DNA of 64,000 nucleotides, from the NCBI RefSeq assembly GCF_026616195.1, contig NZ_JANHDH010000001.1, forward strand, positions 2,294,001 through 2,358,000, given 5' to 3'. The notes beneath the pieces were generated by a model that saw only the letters and a program-made list of their open reading frames with translations, was not told the DNA's origin and made no database searches. The stretch is from Haloarchaeobius amylolyticus. Lineage in GTDB: Archaea > Halobacteriota > Halobacteria > Halobacteriales > Natrialbaceae. The position numbers and the translations under genes are program-made. Every line of letters begins with the position of its first letter. The first letter of the stretch is position 1. Below, one piece after another: positions 17,611-25,707 of the stretch.

Positions 17611-18045
17611 TCAGTTGGCGACGGTCACCGCCTGGACCGGGCCGCCGGCCCGGCGCCAGCCGTCGAAGCCGTCCTCGACCATGATGACGTACGGGAAGCC
17701 CATCTCGGCGGCGCGCTGGGCGGCGAGGGCGGCCCGGCTGCCGCCCGCCGAGTAGAAGACGAGTTCCTTCGCCGGGTCGATGGCGTCGATGCTGTGTGGG
17801 CTCTTCGGGTCGAGGTAGAACTCCAGCATGCCGCGCGAGGCGTGGATCGCACCGGGTATCTTCCCGGTCCGCCGGAGTTCGCCCCCGTCCCGGACGTCGA
17901 CGAACAGCACGTCGTCGTCGCCGAAGCGCGCCAGCGCCTCGGTCGGCTGGTACGCCCGGACCGCCGCTCTCGCCTCCCTGACCAGGTCACGATACCCCTT
18001 CGTCAGCGCCACCTGCTGGCGGCGTTCCCCCTGTTCGTGGGACAT
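17611..18045 (-). CDS. Rhodanese-domain protein lacking the active-site cysteine
   Basis: The 144-residue protein is a single rhodanese domain with FVDVRDGGELRRTGKIPGAIHASRG and a C-terminal VEDGFDGWRRAGGPV. At the position of the persulfide-forming Cys (usually YC-x-SGGRS) it reads FYSAGGSRAA, so Ser replaces Cys. Sulfur transfer by the standard mechanism is therefore unlikely. It may bind a partner or act as a regulatory domain. It converges on the PhzF gene with a 31-bp gap. Confidence 0.8.
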   Translation of the reverse strand: MSHEQGERRQQVALTKGYRDLVREARAAVRAYQPTEALARFGDDDVLFVDVRDGGELRRTGKIPGAIHASRGMLEFYLDPKSPHSIDAIDPAKELVFYSAGGSRAALAAQRAAEMGFPYVIMVEDGFDGWRRAGGPVQAVTVAN

Positions 18046-18160
18046 ATCTGTGTCTAGAGTGAACGCGTCCCAGGGAGATAGCTTCGTTCCCGGTTCCGGG
18101 CGGCTGAGAATCGGAGACGGCGAGATGCGGGGGGCGTCACGGGCGGTCGCTGGCGCGGCA

Positions 18161-18172
18161 CGGGATTTATGG
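18161..18172 (+). promoter_or_regulatory. TATA-like element of the DUF460 gene
   Basis: GGGATTTATGG lies 25-32 bp before GTG 18196. An in-frame ATG at 18169 is part of this element, so it cannot be the start of a leaderless message; this decides for GTG 18196. Confidence 0.5.
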
Positions 18173-18195
18173 CCACTGATTGCCTACCCGGCGGT

Positions 18196-20175
18196 GTGAG
18201 CGCCCGTACCACGGCCCTCGACGCCGTCATCTTCGGCGTCGACATCCAGAGCGGGGACGTTCGGGGTGACGCACCTTCTTACGCGCTCGTCGTCTTCGAC
18301 GGCGACTCCGTCGAACGCGACGTGGTCACCTACCGGAAGCTCCGCCGCCGTATCGACGCCGAGACGCCGGCTATCGTGGCCACGGACAACATGTACGAAC
18401 TCGCCGAGGACAAGGACGACCTGGTCCGGTTCCTCGGGAGTCTCCCGGACGAGACACGCCTCGTCCAGGTGACGGGTGACGAACAGCCCGAACCCCTCTC
18501 CCGCGTCGCCTCCCGGCACGGGGTTCCGTATGGGAAAGACCCGATGCAGGAGGCCGAGGCGGCCGCACGCCTCGCGGCCGGCAACGTCGGCTACGAGGTC
18601 AGCGCCTTCACGGACACGACACGGGTGAAGGTCTCGCGCGGTCGCTCGACCGGCAAGGGCGGCTGGAGCCAGGACCGATACACGCGGCGCATCCACGGGA
18701 ACGTCAAGAAGCGCGCCCGCGAGGTCGAGTCGACGCTCGACGAGGCGGGCCTGGACTACGAGGTGGACGTGACCGAGAAGTACGGCGGCTACTCCAGCGC
18801 GGTGTTCTCGGTCGACGCCCACCCCGCCGACATCCCCCTCTCGCGGAACCGCTCGGGCGACACCCGCATCGAGATCGAGCGCGAGCGCCGCGACGGCATC
18901 GAGTTCGAACCCCTCGCGAAGCGCCGCGACCACGTCATCGTCGGGGTCGACCCCGGGACGACGACCGCGGTCGCCATCGTCGGCCTCGACGGGCAGGTGC
19001 TCGACGTGCTCTCGACCCGGACCGCGGACATGGCCGCCGTCATCGAGTGGGTCGTCGAGCGCGGTCGACCGGTCATCGTCGCCGCCGACGTGACGCCGAT
19101 GCCGAACACGGTCCAGCGCGTCCGGACCAGTTTCGACGCCGTCGGCTGGGAGCCCGACAGCGACCTGCCCATCGACGAGAAGCAACACCGGACCCGCGAG
19201 GTCGGCTACGACAACGACCACGAGCGCGACGCGCTCGCGGCGGCCCTGTTCGCCTACGACGACCACGAGGACCAGTTCGCGCGCATCGCCCAGAAGACGC
19301 CGCCCCGCCTCGACCGCGGGACGGTCACGGCGAAGGTGCTGGCGGGTGAGGGCGGCGTCGAGGCCGTCATCGCGGAGCTCACCGAGTCCGAGGACGAGGG
19401 CGAGGAGGAACACGAGCACGACCCGCGCGAACTCACCGACGAGGAGAAGCGCATCCGCGACCTCGAACGGCAGGTCGAGCGCCTCGACGAGCACGTCGAC
19501 TCCCTCGAATCGACCATCGCGGAGAAGGACGACCGTATCGACGAACTGGAACAGGAGCTCTCCGAGGCCCGCCGGAAGGAGCGCAAGGAGGCGAAAGAGC
19601 GCCGGACCGTCACGCGCCTGGAGCGCCGGAACCGGGCGCTCGAACGCGACCTCGAGGAGAAGGACGAGGAGATAGAGGCGCTGGAGGGCAAACTGAAGCG
19701 GCTCAAGGAGCTGTGGAAGCTCGACCACTCGAACTTCGCGGACGTCTCCGAGAAGAAGAAGGGGCTCGTCCCGGTCAAGCCGGTCGAGAAGTTCACGAAG
19801 GACGCCATCGACGCGGCCCACGAGAGCTACGGGCTGGCGAAGGGCGACGTGGTGTACCTGCGCGACGCCTCCGGGGCCGGTCCCTCGACCGCGAAGAAGC
19901 TCGTCGAGCACGAGCCCCGCGTCGTCATCAAGGACGGCGGACTGTCCGAGGCCGCCGACGAGATACTGTTCGAGCACCGCATCCCGGTCGGCCCGGCCGA
20001 CGACGTGGCGATGCAGGAGGTCGACGAACTCGCGGTCGCGCGCGAGGACGACGTGAAGTCGGTCATCGCCGACTGGGAGGACCGCGCCGAGGAACGCAAG
20101 AAGGACCAGAAGAACGAGATGGTCGACCAGATCATCAGCGAGCACCGGGCCGAGCGCGGGACCGGGCGGTACTGA
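18196..20175 (+). CDS. DUF460 protein: RNase-H-like fold with long coiled coil
   Basis: This 659-residue protein matches the archaeal DUF460 family (COG2433). The N-terminal half has an FGVDIQSGD segment and then a second nuclease-fold-like segment VIVGVDPGTTTAVAIVGLDG (about residue 255) with HERDALAAALFAY, which resembles RNase-H/RuvC-type acidic motifs. A highly charged coiled coil follows (about residues 410-510), then a C-terminal globular part. Reported families of this type are of unknown function with suspected nucleic-acid processing. GTG 18196 was chosen on promoter grounds. Its stop is three bases from the stop of the convergent HIT gene. Confidence 0.75.
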   Translation: MSARTTALDAVIFGVDIQSGDVRGDAPSYALVVFDGDSVERDVVTYRKLRRRIDAETPAIVATDNMYELAEDKDDLVRFLGSLPDETRLVQVTGDEQPEPLSRVASRHGVPYGKDPMQEAEAAARLAAGNVGYEVSAFTDTTRVKVSRGRSTGKGGWSQDRYTRRIHGNVKKRAREVESTLDEAGLDYEVDVTEKYGGYSSAVFSVDAHPADIPLSRNRSGDTRIEIERERRDGIEFEPLAKRRDHVIVGVDPGTTTAVAIVGLDGQVLDVLSTRTADMAAVIEWVVERGRPVIVAADVTPMPNTVQRVRTSFDAVGWEPDSDLPIDEKQHRTREVGYDNDHERDALAAALFAYDDHEDQFARIAQKTPPRLDRGTVTAKVLAGEGGVEAVIAELTESEDEGEEEHEHDPRELTDEEKRIRDLERQVERLDEHVDSLESTIAEKDDRIDELEQELSEARRKERKEAKERRTVTRLERRNRALERDLEEKDEEIEALEGKLKRLKELWKLDHSNFADVSEKKKGLVPVKPVEKFTKDAIDAAHESYGLAKGDVVYLRDASGAGPSTAKKLVEHEPRVVIKDGGLSEAADEILFEHRIPVGPADDVAMQEVDELAVAREDDVKSVIADWEDRAEERKKDQKNEMVDQIISEHRAERGTGRY

Positions 20176-20178
20176 CAG

Positions 20179-20592
20179 CTACTCTGTTTCTGTCGCGCCC
20201 AGCGCCTCCCGAACCGCCGCGTAGTCCTCCTCTTTCCCCCGTGATTCGTAGCCGCTGTCGGGCCAGAGGTCCAGCCCGTCGTCCGCGCGGCGGGGGGCGA
20301 CGTGCAGGTGGAAGTGCGGGACCGACTGCTGGACGCCGGTGTCGTGGAGGAGGTTCACGCCGTCGAAAGCGGCCGCTTCGAGGCGGGTCGCGATGTCCTT
20401 CGCGTGGTCGGTGACCGCCCGGAGCGACGCCGCGGGGATGTCGAACAGGTTCTCGTGGTGGGCCTTCGGGACGACCAGCAGGTGGCCCTCGGAGACGGGG
20501 TCGAGTGGGGCGAACGCGAGCGTCTCGTCGGTCTCGTCGAGCAGGGTGGCCTCGGCCTCGTCCGCGACGATGGCACAGAAGACACAGTCCAT
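20179..20592 (-). CDS. HIT-family nucleotide hydrolase
   Basis: The 137-residue protein has the histidine-triad motif HFHLHVAPR near residue 97 and the N-terminal MDCVFCAIVADE, whose two cysteines probably bind zinc. HIT proteins hydrolyse nucleoside phosphoramidates or dinucleoside polyphosphates; the substrate here cannot be assigned. It is a complete single-domain protein, convergent with the DUF460 gene and head-on upstream of the ccdA-like gene on the same strand. Confidence 0.9.
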   Translation of the reverse strand: MDCVFCAIVADEAEATLLDETDETLAFAPLDPVSEGHLLVVPKAHHENLFDIPAASLRAVTDHAKDIATRLEAAAFDGVNLLHDTGVQQSVPHFHLHVAPRRADDGLDLWPDSGYESRGKEEDYAAVREALGATETE

Positions 20593-20646
20593 ACCGGTGC
20601 GTGGCGGCTGGTCCCCGTCAGCGTTCCCCCGGCGTGATACCGGTAC

Positions 20647-21366
20647 TCACGCCAACCCGAGGAGGGCCGCGCCGTCGAACTCGACGAAGAAGAGGTATAT
20701 CTGGTAGACGCCGGCGACGACCAGCAGGGCCCCGGCGGCGCGGGTGATGCGCCCCGTGTTGCGGGTGAGCCGACGCACGAGCACGTCCCGGCCGACCGCG
20801 GTCGCGACCGTCAGGAGTATCATCAGGACGCTCATCCCGGCGGCGTAGGCGACCAGCCGGGCGATTCCAGCACCGGGGTCCGTCGTCAGCGCGCCGAGGA
20901 CGACGCTGAAGAACAGGGGCGCGGTACAGCCCGCGGCGGCCGCGGCGTACACCACCCCGAAGGCGACGTACCCCGAGGCCGAGCGCTCTCGCTCGGGGAG
21001 GACCACCTGCTGGAGGCTGACCTTCACCCCGGCGGCCATCGCCGCGCCGAGGAGTATCATCAGCGCGCCGACGACGAGTTCCAGTATCGCGATGTGCTGG
21101 AGGTAGCGGGTGCCGAGCGCGACGACCACCCCGCCGAGCAGGCCGTACACCGCGAAGAAGCCCAGACTGACGAGCAGGGCGACCCCGACCGCCCGGAGGA
21201 CGGTCGCGGTCGAGACCTGCTGGTGGCCCGCGTCACCCTCGCCCGCGCTCGTCCCGACGTAGTAGGAGACGTAGCCCGGCAGGAGGGGGAACGCACAGGG
21301 CGCGAAGAAGGCCCCCGCGCCGAGGGTGAAGGCGTACCAGAGCCAGGACGAGGCGAGGAGGTCCAT
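20647..21366 (-). CDS. ccdA: CcdA-type thiol-reductant membrane transporter
   Basis: This 239-residue protein has six membrane helices. Conserved cysteines are visible in FFAPCAFPLLPGYVSYY in helix 1 and AAAAGCTAPLFF in helix 4, as in CcdA, which passes electrons from cytoplasmic thioredoxin to extracytoplasmic thiol proteins, for example for cytochrome c maturation or disulfide control. No cytochrome maturation genes or thioredoxin are adjacent, so the partner is unknown. Confidence 0.88.
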   Translation of the reverse strand: MDLLASSWLWYAFTLGAGAFFAPCAFPLLPGYVSYYVGTSAGEGDAGHQQVSTATVLRAVGVALLVSLGFFAVYGLLGGVVVALGTRYLQHIAILELVVGALMILLGAAMAAGVKVSLQQVVLPERERSASGYVAFGVVYAAAAAGCTAPLFFSVVLGALTTDPGAGIARLVAYAAGMSVLMILLTVATAVGRDVLVRRLTRNTGRITRAAGALLVVAGVYQIYLFFVEFDGAALLGLA

Positions 21367-21416
21367 GGATGAAACGAGGCGGGGTCGTGGTAAATAGCTC
21401 CGGCGGTCGGGCGCGC

Positions 21417-21647
21417 TCAGAACATCCCGCCCATGCCGAACATCCCGAGCATGCTGCTGAGGAGTGCCTTCACGAGCAGGGCCACGCCGACGACGAAGAC
21501 GGCGAGGCCGGCCGCGACGATGGGGTTCCCGACCGCGACGACGGCGATGCCGGCGAGCATCAACACGCCGCCGAGGAACCCGGAGAGCCCGAGCATCTGC
21601 CCGTACTTGCCGCCGACACCGCCAGACTGGGACGAATCTGCTGCCAT
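21417..21647 (-). CDS. Small two-helix membrane protein
   Basis: This is a 76-residue protein with a polar Ser/Gly-rich start, two hydrophobic segments (about residues 20-37 and 42-60) and a Gly/Met-rich tail ending GMFGMGGMF. I recall similar short proteins as widespread in haloarchaea, with no known function. ATG 21647 was chosen because the upstream part of the frame is polar and not protein-like. The reported function is none. Confidence 0.6.
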   Translation of the reverse strand: MAADSSQSGGVGGKYGQMLGLSGFLGGVLMLAGIAVVAVGNPIVAAGLAVFVVGVALLVKALLSSMLGMFGMGGMF

Positions 21648-21774
21648 GTGCTCCCGTCGCGGGGCCACCGGATTAAACGGCGTGGTTCGTGCGTGAAACG
21701 ATTCAGGGCTGGGGCAGTGTCGGTGACCGGGGTGGGCGACCACCACCGAACGACCCGCTCACCTCCGGAAGTCC

Positions 21775-21790
21775 AGATAAGTTAAAAACG
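21775..21790 (+). promoter_or_regulatory. Promoter of the aIF1A gene
   Basis: GATAAGTTAAAAACG contains a TATA-like TTAAAAA about 26-30 bp before ATG 21811, which predicts a leaderless message. Confidence 0.5.
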
Positions 21791-21810
21791 TCGGCCACCA
21801 AGCACCACGT

Positions 21811-22101
21811 ATGAGTGACAACGAGGGCGGCGGTCGACGTAACCTTCGTATGCCAGACGACGACGAGGTGTTCGCGACGGTGACCAACATGCTCGGCGCG
21901 AACCGGGTCAGAGTCCGCTGTGCCGACGGGGTCGAGCGCACAGCCCGGATTCCGGGCAAGATGCAGAAACGCGTCTGGATCCGCGAGGACGACGTGGTGC
22001 TCGTGAGTCCGTGGGACTGGCAGGACGAGAAGGCCGACATCACCTGGCGCTACGAGAAGCAGGACGCCGACCAGCTCCGCGAGGAAGGTCACATCCAGTA
22101 A
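21811..22101 (+). CDS. eif1A: Translation initiation factor aIF1A
   Basis: The 96-residue protein is an OB-fold initiation factor homologous to eukaryotic eIF1A and bacterial IF1. It binds the ribosomal A site during start-codon selection. Recognisable parts are the Gly/Arg-rich N-terminal tail, [23 protein letters not shown] and the [29 protein letters not shown] block. It is followed after 128 bp by rio1; together with the KH protein further right these are ribosome-related genes that I recall as neighbours in other haloarchaea. Confidence 0.95.
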   Translation: MSDNEGGGRRNLRMPDDDEVFATVTNMLGANRVRVRCADGVERTARIPGKMQKRVWIREDDVVLVSPWDWQDEKADITWRYEKQDADQLREEGHIQ

Positions 22102-22229
22102 GGCGGTGTTCGTTCTCGGTCGTCGCGGGTCGTCCGGTGGATAGCTGTTTCTGCTGTCGGTGATTCGATTCCACTCGAGCAGCCGGCGATACCAAGGCTG
22201 ATACCCCTTCGCCACGTGGCATGGGCTAG

Positions 22230-23126
22230 ATGACAGAGGAGTACGGACTGGTGGAGCCCGAGGCCGTCGAGACGCCCGGCGACGAGTGGGAGGAGATCGA
22301 CGTCTCCGACACGGAAGCCGACCGTATCGCACGGAAACGAGACCGGGAGTTCAGTCAGTTCCGGAAACGCATCAAGGACGCCGACCAGTTCAAGGTGGAG
22401 GCGTCGGTGTTCGACGACGCGACCTACGCCGCGCTGTACAAACTGGTGCAGGACGGCTGGGTCGACGCGCTCGGGGGGCCCATCTCGACGGGGAAGGAGG
22501 CGAACGTCTACACCGCGCTGGGCGGGGAACGCTCCGCCGAGGAACTGGCCCAAGAGAGCCCGGAGGTGGCCATCAAGGCGTACCGCATCAACGCGTCGGA
22601 CTTCCGGGACATGCGGGACTACCTGACGGGGGACCCGCGATTCGAGGGCATCGGCTCGAAGAAGAAGCAGGTCGTGCTCGCGTGGGTGCGCAAGGAGTAC
22701 GCGAACCTCGAACGCGCCCAGAAGGCGGGGGTCCGGGTCCCGAAGCCGCTGGCGGTCGAGCGGAACCTGCTCGTGATGGAGTACATCGGTGCCGAGGACG
22801 GCCGGGCGAAACGGCTCGCCGAGGTCCACGTCGAGAACCCGGAGACGGCCTACGAGGTCGTGCGGGAGTACATGCGCCGCCTGCACCAGTCGGGGCTGGT
22901 CCACGGCGACCTCTCGGAGTACAACATGGTCATCCACGAGGGCGAGCTGGTCGTCATCGACCTCGGGCAGGCCGTGACGGTCCACCACCCGAACGCGCGG
23001 GACTTCCTCGAACGCGACTGTCGGAACGTCGCGAACTTCTTCGCCCGTCAGGGCGTCGACGTGACCGGCGACGACCTCTACGACTTCGTCATCGAGGAGG
23101 GCGACTGGGCCGACGTCGAGGAGTAG
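22230..23126 (+). CDS. rio1: RIO-type atypical serine/threonine kinase Rio1
   Basis: This 298-residue atypical kinase takes part in late small-subunit ribosome maturation. Visible motifs are the glycine loop replacement STGKEANVY near residue 88, the ATP-binding Lys in EVAIKAYRIN, the catalytic loop VHGDLSEYNM near residue 225 and the metal-binding IDLGQAV near residue 245. The N-terminus has the winged-helix-like region and the chain ends with an acidic tail. A Trp leader ORF and a second TrpRS gene start 68 bp downstream, an unexpected neighbour. Confidence 0.95.
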   Translation: MTEEYGLVEPEAVETPGDEWEEIDVSDTEADRIARKRDREFSQFRKRIKDADQFKVEASVFDDATYAALYKLVQDGWVDALGGPISTGKEANVYTALGGERSAEELAQESPEVAIKAYRINASDFRDMRDYLTGDPRFEGIGSKKKQVVLAWVRKEYANLERAQKAGVRVPKPLAVERNLLVMEYIGAEDGRAKRLAEVHVENPETAYEVVREYMRRLHQSGLVHGDLSEYNMVIHEGELVVIDLGQAVTVHHPNARDFLERDCRNVANFFARQGVDVTGDDLYDFVIEEGDWADVEE

Positions 23127-23163
23127 CAGTCGTCCTGCCGGTCGGCCGACACGAGAGCGAAAC

Positions 23164-23332
23164 CGATAAACGACGGAATCCAGTACCTTCTCCCATGCAG
23201 TCCGCTCCCTGCTGGCGCTGGCGCAGTTTCCCGGGAGCGGACAGTATCGCGTGCGGCGTCGACGTGGCGTAACCGGGTCGGCGGCGGCGCGGTGCTCCCT
23301 TCGTTCTCTTCGTGCACCGCCCGACAGCCGCC
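23164..23332 (+). promoter_or_regulatory. Promoter and two-hairpin leader region of the second trpS
   Basis: It contains a TATA-like GATAAAC (23164-23170) and hairpin 1, with arms GTCCGCTCCC (23200-23209) and GGGAGCGGAC (23233-23242) around the Trp codons. Hairpin 2 lies after the leader stop, with arms GCGGTGC (23289-23295) and GCACCGC (23314-23320), an 18-base pyrimidine-rich loop and an outer GGCGGC/GCCGCC pair (23280-23285 and 23327-23332). Ribosome stalling on the Trp codons would prevent hairpin 1. How this would stop or permit transcription in an archaeon is not shown by sequence. Confidence 0.55.
23195..23272 (+). CDS. Putative Trp-codon leader peptide before the second trpS
   Basis: This is a 25-codon ORF, ATG at 23195 to TAA at 23270-23272, with product MQSAPCWRWRSFPG followed by 11 residues. 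It contains two Trp codons (23213-23215, 23219-23221) separated by one Arg codon, in a protein far too small to be an enzyme. GATAAAC at 23164-23170 lies about 28 bp before its ATG, so the message probably begins at or next to this ATG and the leader would be translated first. The Trp codons fall in the loop of a perfect 10-bp inverted repeat. The TrpRS gene starts 77 bp after the leader stop. The arrangement is that of an amino-acid attenuation leader; expression is not proven. Confidence 0.6.
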   Translation: MQSAPCWRWRSFPGADSIACGVDVA

Positions 23333-23349
23333 AGTCCCACGTATCCACG

Positions 23350-24582
23350 ATGACACGCCACGACGACACGACAGACGCACAGCACGCGACAGAGACAGGA
23401 GAACAGCACACGACCAGCGACACCGACGAGGACCCCGGGTTCACCGTCACGCCCTACGCCGTCTCCGGGACGGTCGACTACGACAGGTTGCTCGAGCAGT
23501 TCGGGGCGGACCGCCTCACCGCCGAGCAGGTCGACCGCTTCCCCGACCACCAGATGCTCCGCCGGGGCATCTACTACGCCGGCCGGGACGTCGACCCGTA
23601 CCTCGACGCTGCCGAGGCCGGCGAGACACACAGCATCGTCACCGGTATCGGGCCCTCGGGGCCGATGCACATCGGGCACGCGCCGGTGTTCTACGTCGCG
23701 AAGCGCCTGCAGGACGCCACGGGCGCGCACGTGTACATCCCGCTCTCCGACGACGAGAAGTACTACTCGAAGGACCTCACGTATCCCGAAATCGGCGAGT
23801 ACACGCGCCAGAACCTGCGGGACGTCCTCGCGGTCGGCTTCGACCCCGCGAAGACGACCATCGTCGTCGACACGGCCGACGCCGACGTGGTCTACCCCCT
23901 CGCGAGCGCGTTCGCGAGGCACCTCACGCAGGCGACGGTCGACGCCACCTACGGCGACCCCGAGAACGTCGGCCTCTCGTTCTACCCGGCGGTCCAGACC
24001 GCCCACCTGCTCCTGCCCCAGCTCGTCCACGGCGCGCACCCGACGCTGGTCCCGGTCGCGGTCGACCAGGACCCGCACGTCCGGGTGTGCCGGGACGTGG
24101 CCGCCAAGGAGCGGTTCCCGGTCCGGAAGCCGGGGGCACTTCTGGGGAAGTTCCTGCCGGACCTCTCCGGGCCGGGGAAGATGTCGAGCAGCGCCGACGT
24201 GCCGAGCATCACCCTCGACGACGACCCCGAGACCGTCCGCGACACGGTGCTGACCCACGCGTTCTCGGGCGGCCGGTCGAGCGTCGAGGAGCACCGCGAG
24301 CACGGCGGCGACCCGACGGTCGACGTGCCCTTCCAGCTCCTGCGGTTCTTCTTCGAACCGGACGACGAGGCGGTCGAGCGTCTCGCCCGCGAGTACCGGG
24401 CCGGCGACCTCCTGAGCGGAGAGCTGAAGGAGCTCGCGGCCGGGCGCATCACCGAGTTCCTCGCGGCCCACCAGGAGCGCAAGGCGGCCCTCGGCCCCCT
24501 CGAGGAGGAGCTGCCGGCGTACCGGCTCGGGCCTGCTGCGAAGCAGACGGCTCTGGAGGCGGTCGGTCTCGACCCCATCTGA
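23350..24582 (+). CDS. Tryptophanyl-tRNA synthetase, short second copy
   Basis: The 410-residue class I synthetase charges tRNA-Trp. The HIGH motif is GPMHIGHAP near residue 107 and the KMSKS loop is GPGKMSSSADVPS near residue 277. The nucleotide and tryptophan pocket segments SDDEKYYSKDLTY and VPVAVDQDPHVR are present, so it looks active. A second, longer TrpRS lies at 60940-62517, so this is probably an auxiliary or regulated copy. The N-terminal 30 residues are polar and repetitive in Thr/Asp. ATG 23350 was chosen because upstream residues of the frame are Arg-rich. Two regulator/exporter pairs follow, which could mark a resistance cassette. Confidence 0.88.
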   Translation: MTRHDDTTDAQHATETGEQHTTSDTDEDPGFTVTPYAVSGTVDYDRLLEQFGADRLTAEQVDRFPDHQMLRRGIYYAGRDVDPYLDAAEAGETHSIVTGIGPSGPMHIGHAPVFYVAKRLQDATGAHVYIPLSDDEKYYSKDLTYPEIGEYTRQNLRDVLAVGFDPAKTTIVVDTADADVVYPLASAFARHLTQATVDATYGDPENVGLSFYPAVQTAHLLLPQLVHGAHPTLVPVAVDQDPHVRVCRDVAAKERFPVRKPGALLGKFLPDLSGPGKMSSSADVPSITLDDDPETVRDTVLTHAFSGGRSSVEEHREHGGDPTVDVPFQLLRFFFEPDDEAVERLAREYRAGDLLSGELKELAAGRITEFLAAHQERKAALGPLEEELPAYRLGPAAKQTALEAVGLDPI

Positions 24583-24678
24583 GCCCTGGACCGGGCCACC
24601 GCGGGTCACCGGCCAGCACCCGACTGTGTCGCCCCGTGACACGGTAGCGAGATATGCTTCTCTCTCCTGATGTATCGT

Positions 24679-25599
24679 ATGGACAACACGGACCCTGCCG
24701 ACGCCGTCTCCCACGGGGCGGCGTTCGCGTTGCTGGGGAACGAGACACGGGTGGCCATCCTCCGCGAGCTCTGGGAGACCGCGACGGAGGGGCCCATGCC
24801 GTTCTCCGAGCTGCGCGAGCGCGTCGGCATGCGCGACTCGGGCCAGTTCAACTACCACCTGACGAAGCTCACGGGCACCTTCATCCGGAAGGTCGACCCC
24901 GAAGACGACGAGGAGGGCGAGGGCGGGTACGTCCTGCGCTTCGCCGGTATCGCGGTCGTCGGGGCCATCCTCTCGGGGATGTACCAGCAGGCCGGCTTCG
25001 ACGAACCGGTCCCCGTCGACGGCGAGTGCCCGCGCTGTGGGGGCGCGCTCGACCTCGAATACGAGGACGAACGCGCGAACCTCTCGTGTCGCGACTGCGG
25101 GAACTTCACCCTCCAGTCGAACATCCCGGCGGGGGTCTTCTCGCAGTACGACCGCGAGGCGACGCCGGAGGTGTTCGACCGGTGGATGCGCGCCCAGGTC
25201 GACCAGATCGCGGCCGGGTTCTGTATGCTCTGCCAGGGGAAGACGACGTTCACGGTCCTGCTCGGCGCGCACACCGGCGCGGACTGGGCGGAGGAGGACG
25301 AGGCACTCGTCGAGTACGAGTGCGAGCGCTGTGGCGCGACCCTCTACGCCAGCGTCACCGAGATGCTGACCCGGCACCCGGCCATCGTCTCGTTCTACCA
25401 CGACCACGGCGCCGACGTCCGGGACGAACCGACGTGGGGGCTCGACTGGCTGCTCGACGAGGTCGCGGTCGTCACCGAGGACCCCCTCACCGTCTCCTTC
25501 GACGTGACGGTCGACGACGAGACGCTCCGGCTGACGGTCGACGACCAGTTGACCGTCGTCGCCGAGGAGCGGCTACCGGCCGAGCAGGCACGGGCCTGA
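24679..25599 (+). CDS. ArsR-like winged-helix regulator with zinc ribbons, copy 1
   Basis: The 306-residue protein has an N-terminal winged helix (NETRVAILRELWE and then FSELRERVGMRDSGQFNYHLTKL), the haloarchaeal ArsR-like type. The C-terminal part has paired-cysteine knuckles CPRCGG, CRDCGN, CMLCQG and CERCGA, which suggest one or two zinc ribbons, and an alpha/beta sensor-like end. It should bind DNA next to its own or the exporter promoter. GATATGC about 26 bp before ATG 24679 supports that start; another ATG lies at 24670. It is paralogous to the regulator at 27036 and lies directly before the first MFS exporter. Confidence 0.8.
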   Translation: MDNTDPADAVSHGAAFALLGNETRVAILRELWETATEGPMPFSELRERVGMRDSGQFNYHLTKLTGTFIRKVDPEDDEEGEGGYVLRFAGIAVVGAILSGMYQQAGFDEPVPVDGECPRCGGALDLEYEDERANLSCRDCGNFTLQSNIPAGVFSQYDREATPEVFDRWMRAQVDQIAAGFCMLCQGKTTFTVLLGAHTGADWAEEDEALVEYECERCGATLYASVTEMLTRHPAIVSFYHDHGADVRDEPTWGLDWLLDEVAVVTEDPLTVSFDVTVDDETLRLTVDDQLTVVAEERLPAEQARA

Positions 25600-25627
25600 C
25601 CACGCCGGCGAACTGACCACGCCCCGA

Positions 25628-25643
25628 CAGAACCTGCGTTCTG
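25628..25643. promoter_or_regulatory. Inverted repeat CAGAAC-N4-GTTCTG before exporter 1
   Basis: Perfect six-base arms lie 65 bp before the MFS start and upstream of its TATA-like element (ACTTATC, about 25677-25683). It is a likely operator for one of the two adjacent winged-helix regulators. Confidence 0.5.
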
Positions 25644-25655
25644 CCCGGCGGCGGA

Positions 25656-25671
25656 CAGAAGTGTCCTTCTG
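25656..25671. promoter_or_regulatory. Second inverted repeat CAGAA-N6-TTCTG before exporter 1
   Basis: Perfect five-base arms lie directly upstream of the TATA-like element. With the repeat at 25628-25643 it forms a tandem pair whose centres are 28 bp apart. Confidence 0.45.
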
Positions 25672-25707
25672 CGTTCACTTATCGGGTCCCGTGGCGTCCC
25701 CTCCGGT

